In this document: positions 18,354-23,678 of the stretch, in pieces
How the letters are laid out: each line of letters begins with the position of its first letter
Numbering within the stretch: position 1 is the stretch's first letter
NCBI GenBank assembly: GCA_021107335.1
Contig: JAIOSZ010000067.1
Coordinates: forward strand, 1-23,678
Source: Desulfuromonadaceae bacterium
GTDB lineage: Bacteria > Desulfobacterota > Desulfuromonadia > Desulfuromonadales > Syntrophotaleaceae
Direction: 5' to 3'
DNA length: 23,678 nt
The notes under the pieces: generated by a model
Databases searched by the model: none
Told to the model about the DNA's origin: nothing
What the model saw: the letters and a program-made list of their open reading frames with translations, nothing else
Position numbers and translations under genes: made by a program

Positions 18354-19403
18354 ATGATTAAAGATGCAATCGCCAGGCTAGTGGAAGAGCGTGACCTGTC
18401 CGAGCCCATGATGATCGAAGTCATGGAACAGATCATGGGAGGCGAAGCGACTCCTGCTCAGATCGGCGCCTTTATCATTGCTCTGCGTATGAAGGGTGAA
18501 ACGATCGAAGAGATCGCTGGTGCGGCGCGCGTCATGCGTGCCCATGCTACTCCGGTTAGGGCCGGCAAAGTGCTTGACATGGACCGTGAAGAGATCAATT
18601 CTGATCGGGAAACCATTCTCGATACTTGTGGCACCGGTGGTAGTGGCACCAAGAGTTTTAATATCTCCACCACCGTGGCTTTCGTGGTGGCGGCCTGTGG
18701 CGTTAAGGTTGCCAAACACGGCAATCGCAGCATCTCTTCCGCTTGTGGCAGCGCCGATGTCCTGGAGCGTCTTGGGGTCAAACTCGATGTTAGCGTGGCT
18801 CTGGTTGAGGCTTGTATCAATACCTTAGGGATTGGATTTCTATTTGCGCCGGCCTTGCACGGTGCCATGCGCCATGCCATAGGGCCGCGCAGGGAAATCG
18901 GTGCCAGGACCATTTTTAATATTCTCGGGCCGCTGACCAATCCTGCTGCTGCCGACCTCCAAGTGCTTGGAGTCTATCGTGAGGGGCTGGTTGAGCCGTT
19001 GGCCAATGTTTTGAGTCGGCTCGGTTGCCGCCGGGGGTTTGTGGTTCACGGTCTGGACGGTATGGATGAAGTGACCTTGACTGGCCCGACCCGGGTGGCT
19101 GAAATCAATCGTGGAACGGTACGCCTTTATACCGTTGAGCCGGAGGATTATGCCCTGACACGGTGCAAACTGAGCGCCCTGCAAGGTGGCGACGCATTGT
19201 ACAACGCCGAGCTGATTTTGACGGTATTGCAAGGTGAGCAGGGGCCACGCAGGGATGTGGTGCTATTGAATAGCGCCTTTGCTCTGCTGGCGGCAGACAA
19301 GGTGGAGGATGTCCGGGGCGGCATCGAACGGGCCGCTGAAATTATCGATAGCGGACAGGCATTGCGCAAGCTCAACGATCTTATCAGGATGACCAACCAG
19401 TGA
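18354..19403 (+). CDS. trpD: Anthranilate phosphoribosyltransferase
   Basis: TrpD joins anthranilate to PRPP, forming N-(5'-phosphoribosyl)anthranilate. The 349 residues have the family motifs [14 protein letters not shown] (93-106), [18 protein letters not shown] (121-138), GPLTNP (192-197) and HGLDGMDE near 232-239, covering the PRPP and anthranilate sites. GAGG (18345-18348) precedes ATG 18354 by 5 bases. The 40 bases after trpG contain only a small hairpin. The trpC start overlaps the stop by 4 bases. Confidence 0.96.
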   Translation: MIKDAIARLVEERDLSEPMMIEVMEQIMGGEATPAQIGAFIIALRMKGETIEEIAGAARVMRAHATPVRAGKVLDMDREEINSDRETILDTCGTGGSGTKSFNISTTVAFVVAACGVKVAKHGNRSISSACGSADVLERLGVKLDVSVALVEACINTLGIGFLFAPALHGAMRHAIGPRREIGARTIFNILGPLTNPAAADLQVLGVYREGLVEPLANVLSRLGCRRGFVVHGLDGMDEVTLTGPTRVAEINRGTVRLYTVEPEDYALTRCKLSALQGGDALYNAELILTVLQGEQGPRRDVVLLNSAFALLAADKVEDVRGGIERAAEIIDSGQALRKLNDLIRMTNQ

Positions 19404-20188
19404 TACTCGATGAAATTCTCCAGCACAAGCTCGTTGAGGTTCAGGCCCAGCGCCGTAACGTGCCATTGGTCATGCTACAAGAGCGCATTGACTCGCGGTC
19501 AGCGCCCCGCGGTTTTGGAGCCGCTTTGCGGCAACAGGCGGCTGTCGGTACGGCGATTATTGCCGAGGTAAAAAAGGGCTCGCCTTCCAAAGGTGTCATT
19601 CGTGCCGATTTTGACCCTTGCGATATTGCCCGGCGTTATCAGGCTGGCGGCGCTACCTGCCTGTCCATATTGACCGACCAGCGGTTTTTCATGGGTTCAC
19701 TTGCCTACTTGGAGGCGATCGCTGAAATTGTCTCCTTGCCACTGTTGCGCAAGGACTTCGTTATCGATGCTTATCAGATTTATGAAGCCCGTGCCGCCGG
19801 AGCCGATGCGGTTCTGTTGATCGCTGCTGCTCTGGCGCAAGATGTCCTGAGCGATTTGGTCTCGTTGGCTGCGGAGCTGGATCTGGATGTTTTGCTCGAG
19901 GTGCACAATGAGGATGAATTGCAGCGGGCATTGGAATTGCCGGTGGAGCTAATTGGCATCAATAATCGGGACCTTAAGACCTTTCACACCGATCTAGCCG
20001 TTACCGAGCGCTTGTTGCCTCTTATTCCTGCGAATCGTTTGGTAGTGGCTGAAAGTGGCCTGCGCTGTCGGGCTGATATTCGCCGTTTGCAGCAGGCTGG
20101 TGCTAGAGCTTTTTTGGTCGGTGAAAGCCTGATGCGAGAACCGAATTTTGAGCAAAAGCTGCAGGAGCTGTTGCACGATCAATTTTGA
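19400..20188 (+). CDS. trpC: Indole-3-glycerol phosphate synthase (GTG start)
   Basis: TrpC closes the indole ring, converting CdRP to indole-3-glycerol phosphate. The 262-residue (beta/alpha)8 protein has every expected catalytic residue: Glu56 and Lys58 ([11 protein letters not shown]), Lys118 (LRKDF), Glu167 (LLEVHNE), Asn188 (GINNRDL) and Glu218-Ser219 (VAESGL). It is monofunctional; trpF is a separate gene, unlike the E. coli fusion. The GTG at 19400 overlaps the trpD stop (GTGA), and the ATG at 19410 is out of frame. Confidence 0.96.
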   Translation: MILDEILQHKLVEVQAQRRNVPLVMLQERIDSRSAPRGFGAALRQQAAVGTAIIAEVKKGSPSKGVIRADFDPCDIARRYQAGGATCLSILTDQRFFMGSLAYLEAIAEIVSLPLLRKDFVIDAYQIYEARAAGADAVLLIAAALAQDVLSDLVSLAAELDLDVLLEVHNEDELQRALELPVELIGINNRDLKTFHTDLAVTERLLPLIPANRLVVAESGLRCRADIRRLQQAGARAFLVGESLMREPNFEQKLQELLHDQF

Positions 20189-20197
20189 TTTTATACT
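20171..20197 (+). promoter_or_regulatory. Possible internal promoter before trpB2
   Basis: TATACT (20192-20197), five of six to the -10 consensus, lies 15 bases after TTGCAC (20171-20176), four of six to the -35. It sits at the trpC-trpB2 junction, the widest gap inside the trp operon (54 bases). The spacer is shorter than ideal and A/T-rich chance matches are common, so support is slight. Confidence 0.22.
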
Positions 20198-20242
20198 TGG
20201 TTATTCTCTGTCCCATTTTCGAAGGTTCTACAGGAGAATTAA

Positions 20243-21595
20243 ATGCAGACCAAAATTTTGTTGCAGGACCATCAGATCCCTAAACATTGGTACAATGTCG
20301 CCGCCGACTTGAGTAACTCTCCGCCGCCGATTCTGCATCCTGGTACTTTGGCACCCGTTGGACCCGAAGATCTGACATCCATATTCCCCATGTCCTTGAT
20401 CGAGCAGGAGGTCAGCCGCGAGCGCTGGATTGAAATACCCGAAGAAGTGCAGAAAATCTATCAGCTTTGGCGCCCTTCTCCTATGTTTCGTGCGCATCGT
20501 CTCGAAGCAGCGTTGAAAACACCGGCACACATCTACTATAAATACGAGGGAGTGTCGCCGGCCGGCTCGCATAAGCCCAATAGCGCTATCCCTCAGGCCT
20601 ATTACAATAAGATGGCGGGAATCAAGCGTTTGGCCACTGAAACCGGTGCCGGTCAGTGGGGCTGTTCGCTGGCCTTAGCCAATTCCTATTTTGGCTTGGA
20701 AACAACCGTCTATATGGTGCGGGTCAGTTACGGTCAGAAGCCTTATCGCAAGAACCTGATGGAACTGTGGGGTGCTGAGGTTATCCCCTCACCGAGCAAC
20801 CGTACGGAGGCTGGGCGGCAGATGCTGACCGAAGACCCGGATACCACCGGCTCTCTTGGGATGGCCATTAGTGAAGCGGTAGAGGATGCTGCCAGCCATA
20901 GCGATACTAACTATGCTCTTGGCAGCGTTCTGAATCACGTTTGCTTGCATCAGACAGTCATTGGTTTGGAAGCCATCGAACAGCTGAAATTGGTCAACGA
21001 TTATCCCGATGTAGTCATTGGCTGCTGCGGTGGCGGCAGTAACCTTGCGGGGCTGGCTTTTCCCTTTGTGCGGGACAAAATAAATGGCAAGCAGATTCGC
21101 TTGCTGGCGGTTGAGCCAAGTTCCTGTCCGACCTTGACCAAAGGAAGTTATGCCTATGATTTTGGTGATACGGCCAAGTTGACCCCTATTACCAAGATGT
21201 ATACCTTGGGGCATGACTTTGTGCCCCCCGGTATTCACGCCGGCGGTCTGCGTTACCACGGCGCCAGTGCTCTGGTCAGCCAACTGCACCACGAAGGCAT
21301 CATCGAGGCGGCGGCCTTGCCACAGACCGATTGTTTTGAAGGTGCGGTGCTGTTTGCCCGTACTGAAGGAATCGTGCCTGCGCCCGAGTCATCCCACGCC
21401 ATTCGAGCCGCCATTGACGAAGCGGTCAAGGCGCGGGAAGAGGGGAAGGAGCGCACCATCCTGTTTAATCTGTCCGGTCATGGCCATTTTGACATGTCCT
21501 CATATGAAGCTTATCTGGGGGGGCAGTTAGAGGATTATGCCTATCCGGAAAAGAATATTGCCGCTTCACTGGCCAAATTGCCTCAGGTGAAGTGA
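20243..21595 (+). CDS. trpB2: TrpB2-type tryptophan synthase beta chain (TrpB-like PLP enzyme)
   Basis: This 450-residue PLP enzyme belongs to the long, divergent TrpB2 branch, not to the canonical TrpB that pairs with TrpA. PLP-binding Lys111 lies in AGSHKPNS, Glu133 in TETGAGQWG, and the phosphate loop CCGGGSN at 261-267. The extra N-terminal region (about 1-75) and GGLRYHG are branch features. TrpB2 enzymes make tryptophan from indole and serine (phosphoserine in some archaea) and lack the surface that binds TrpA tightly. AGGAG (20232-20236) precedes the ATG. It overlaps trpF by one base, so it is expressed with the pathway. The exact substrate here is not known. Confidence 0.9.
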   Translation: MQTKILLQDHQIPKHWYNVAADLSNSPPPILHPGTLAPVGPEDLTSIFPMSLIEQEVSRERWIEIPEEVQKIYQLWRPSPMFRAHRLEAALKTPAHIYYKYEGVSPAGSHKPNSAIPQAYYNKMAGIKRLATETGAGQWGCSLALANSYFGLETTVYMVRVSYGQKPYRKNLMELWGAEVIPSPSNRTEAGRQMLTEDPDTTGSLGMAISEAVEDAASHSDTNYALGSVLNHVCLHQTVIGLEAIEQLKLVNDYPDVVIGCCGGGSNLAGLAFPFVRDKINGKQIRLLAVEPSSCPTLTKGSYAYDFGDTAKLTPITKMYTLGHDFVPPGIHAGGLRYHGASALVSQLHHEGIIEAAALPQTDCFEGAVLFARTEGIVPAPESSHAIRAAIDEAVKAREEGKERTILFNLSGHGHFDMSSYEAYLGGQLEDYAYPEKNIAASLAKLPQVK

Positions 21596-22245
21596 TGGTC
21601 TGCACAGAAAGTTTGGCGCAAAGGGTAATCCCCCGGGTCAAGATCTGCGGGATCACCTCAGTCGAGGATGGTTTGCACGCTGTCCGTTGTGGGGCTGATG
21701 CCCTGGGGCTAGTTTTTTATAACAAAAGCCCCCGCTGTGTCACTGCTGAGCAGGCTCGCCGAATTATCTCTGAATTGCCGCCCCTGGTGACCACTGTTGG
21801 CCTGTTTGTCAATCATCCGGCCCAGGAGATTACAGATATTGCCCGTTTCTGTAGCCTCGATGTGTTGCAGTTGCATGGCGATGAAACACCTGAACAGTGC
21901 CAATTGCCGCCCTGGCGAGTAATTAAGGCCTTGCGTGTTCGCGATGAACAGAGTTTGGCCGACTTTACTGCTTACCGGGTCAGTGGCATGTTGCTCGACG
22001 CCTGGCAAGCCGATAGCTACGGCGGCACCGGTCATCGCTTTAATTGGCAGTTGGCGGTGAAAGCGACGCAGCAACGGCCGATTATTTTGGCCGGTGGGCT
22101 GACGCCAGCTAATGTGGCGGAAGCTGTAAAGACGGTGCACCCTTACGCTGTTGACGTCTCCAGCGGCGTGGAAAGTGCTCCTGGTTGCAAGGACCCCGAT
22201 CTGGTGGCGGCATTTATTCGCAACGCCAAACATTTTACGGAGTAG
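21595..22245 (+). CDS. trpF: Phosphoribosylanthranilate isomerase
   Basis: TrpF performs the Amadori rearrangement of PRA to CdRP between the TrpD and TrpC steps. The 216-residue barrel has catalytic Cys18 (VKICGIT) and Asp135 (LLDAW), together with QLHGDE (92-97), the phosphate-binding GGTG (143-146) and LAGGLTPANV. ATG 21595 overlaps the trpB2 stop (TGATG); a GTG one codon upstream lies inside that gene's last codons. AGGTGA is 4 bases upstream. The first ten residues before the barrel form a slightly long N-terminus. Confidence 0.95.
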   Translation: MVCTESLAQRVIPRVKICGITSVEDGLHAVRCGADALGLVFYNKSPRCVTAEQARRIISELPPLVTTVGLFVNHPAQEITDIARFCSLDVLQLHGDETPEQCQLPPWRVIKALRVRDEQSLADFTAYRVSGMLLDAWQADSYGGTGHRFNWQLAVKATQQRPIILAGGLTPANVAEAVKTVHPYAVDVSSGVESAPGCKDPDLVAAFIRNAKHFTE

Positions 22246-22248
22246 TTC

Positions 22249-23445
22249 ATGTATTCATATCCGGATTCAAACGGGCATTTCGGCCCCTTCGGCGGCCGTT
22301 ATGTGGCTGAAACTCTGATGCCGTCTCTCGAAGAACTAGCGGAGGCCTATCGGGAAGCGCAGAACGATCCGACGTTTCAGCAGGATTTCGAATATCATTT
22401 GCAGCAATATGTCGGTCGGCCCAGTCCCCTCTACTATGCGCGACGTTTAAGCGATCACCTCGGTGGCGCCAGAATTTATCTGAAAAGGGAAGACCTCAAC
22501 CATACCGGTGCCCACAAGGTCAACAATACCGTGGGCCAGGCTTTGCTGGCGCGACGTATGGGTAAAAAAAGAGTAATTGCCGAGACTGGCGCCGGACAAC
22601 ATGGGGTGGCCACGGCCACCGTTGCAGCCCTGTTTGGCATGGAGTGCGAGGTCTTCATGGGCACCGAAGATATGCGTCGCCAGAGCCTCAATGTGTTTCG
22701 TATGAAGTTACTCGGCGCCAAGGTGACGGGAGTAACCAGCGGTACGGCGACTCTCAAAGATGCCATGAATGAGGCTATCCGCCATTGGGTAACTCGAGTA
22801 AGGGACACCTTTTACATTATCGGCACTGTGGCCGGGCCACACCCCTATCCCGCCATGGTGAGGGACTTTCAGTCGGTGATCGGTCGCGAAACGCGCAGCC
22901 AAATTCTACAGGCCGAAGGCCGACTGCCCGATTATGCTGTGGCTTGTATCGGCGGCGGTTCCAATGCTATTGGTCTGTTTCATCCCTTTTTAGGGGATGA
23001 AAGCGTCCGACTGCTCGGTGTCGAAGCTGCTGGGCTCGGAGTCGACAGCGGCAAGCATGCTGCCAGTATTGGCGCTGGTCGCGTTGGCGTGCTGCATGGG
23101 AACAAGACCTACCTACTGCAGGACGAGCATGGTCAAATAAAACATGCTCATTCTATTTCCGCCGGCCTCGATTATCCCGGGGTCGGTCCGGAACATGCGC
23201 ATCTCCACGAGATTGGTCGCGCCGAATATCAGGCGATTACCGATGCTGAAGCCCTGGATGCTTTTCAGGTGCTGACCAAGCTCGAAGGGATCATCCCCGC
23301 TCTGGAGAGCGCCCACGCCATAGCCCAGGTGATGAAACTGGCTCCGACCTTGCGCCGGGACCAGTTGGTAGTAGTTTGCCTATCCGGGCGTGGCGACAAG
23401 GATATTCATACCGTGGCTGAAGCCATGGGTGTGGAATTAAACTGA
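22249..23445 (+). CDS. trpB: Tryptophan synthase beta chain, canonical
   Basis: TrpB condenses indole and serine to tryptophan, normally inside an alpha2-beta2 complex. The 398 residues match the TrpB1 branch: [12 protein letters not shown] (14-25), PLP Lys90 in HTGAHKVNN, catalytic Glu112 in AETGAGQHG, and the phosphate loop CIGGGSNA. The C-terminal LSGRGDKD is also typical. ACGGAG is 6 bases before ATG 22249, and trpF ends 3 bases upstream. The expected next gene, trpA, does not follow; a helicase gene does. Confidence 0.97.
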   Translation: MYSYPDSNGHFGPFGGRYVAETLMPSLEELAEAYREAQNDPTFQQDFEYHLQQYVGRPSPLYYARRLSDHLGGARIYLKREDLNHTGAHKVNNTVGQALLARRMGKKRVIAETGAGQHGVATATVAALFGMECEVFMGTEDMRRQSLNVFRMKLLGAKVTGVTSGTATLKDAMNEAIRHWVTRVRDTFYIIGTVAGPHPYPAMVRDFQSVIGRETRSQILQAEGRLPDYAVACIGGGSNAIGLFHPFLGDESVRLLGVEAAGLGVDSGKHAASIGAGRVGVLHGNKTYLLQDEHGQIKHAHSISAGLDYPGVGPEHAHLHEIGRAEYQAITDAEALDAFQVLTKLEGIIPALESAHAIAQVMKLAPTLRRDQLVVVCLSGRGDKDIHTVAEAMGVELN

Positions 23446-23457
23446 CAGGACCTCATC

Positions 23458-23678
23458 ATGAAATTTACCGAACTGGATTTACCGCAATCGGTGCTTAAGG
23501 GTGTCGAGGCGGTTGGATTCACCGAACTGACCCCGGTTCAGGAAGAGTCCATTCCGCTGGCCCTGGCGGGCAAGGATGTCGCTGGCCAGGCCCAGACGGG
23601 TACCGGTAAGACGGCCGCTTTTTTAATTGCGCTCTTTACCCGGCTGTTGCGCAGCGAGAGCGAGACCAGCAACAATCC
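23458..23678 (+). CDS. DEAD-box ATP-dependent RNA helicase, 3'-truncated by the window edge
   Basis: The first 73 codons of a DEAD-box helicase are present. The start [20 protein letters not shown] leads into the Q motif (Phe21 to Gln28, with TPVQ) and the Walker A motif AQTGTGKT (45-52). These match the RhlE/RhlB/CsdA group, but which member cannot be decided without the rest. AGGA (23447-23450) lies 7 bases before ATG 23458, and only 12 bases separate it from trpB with no terminator, so read-through from the trp operon is likely. Its role would be RNA unwinding in ribosome assembly or mRNA decay. Confidence 0.92.
   Translation, partial: MKFTELDLPQSVLKGVEAVGFTELTPVQEESIPLALAGKDVAGQAQTGTGKTAAFLIALFTRLLRSESETSNN

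Overview
The window carries a single-strand (all +) run of core genes from what looks like a deltaproteobacterium of the Desulfuromonadales type (Geobacter / Pelobacter / Desulfuromonas relatives, phylum Desulfobacterota). That placement is inferred from remembered protein similarity and gene order; no search was run. No RNA genes, insertion sequences, phage genes, CRISPR arrays or minus-strand genes were seen, and no gene-free stretch exceeds 138 bases.

Layout. Positions 1-1104 hold the end of tuf (EF-Tu), 14 bases before rpsJ. From 1119 to 16125 runs a fused S10-spc-alpha superoperon: rpsJ rplC rplD rplW rplB rpsS rplV rpsC rplP rpmC rpsQ / rplN rplX rplE rpsZ rpsH rplF rplR rpsE rpmD rplO secY adk map / rpmJ rpsM rpsK rpsD rpoA rplQ. 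The order is canonical except that infA is missing between map and rpmJ. Gaps are mostly 10-45 bases and several genes overlap, so most of the block is probably co-transcribed. It ends at a strong symmetrical intrinsic terminator (16145-16184). Besides 26 ribosomal proteins the block encodes the SecY translocon channel, adenylate kinase, methionine aminopeptidase and the RNA polymerase alpha subunit, linking translation, nascent-protein processing, export and transcription.

From 16264 to 23445 lies a compact tryptophan operon, trpE trpG trpD trpC trpB2 trpF trpB, for chorismate to tryptophan. It has two TrpB-type beta subunits: a canonical trpB and a longer divergent trpB2, on either side of trpF. 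No trpA follows trpB. Instead the start of a DEAD-box RNA helicase gene lies 12 bases after trpB and runs off the window. No Trp-codon leader peptide was found before trpE.

Most of the window is conserved housekeeping DNA. The points most worth a second look are the trpB2-trpF-trpB-(no trpA)-helicase arrangement, the enrichment of non-ATG starts in 30S protein genes compared with 50S genes, the cysteine cluster inserted in the EF-Tu G domain, the missing infA, and the acidic tail on L17. I see no evidence of a wholly new system.
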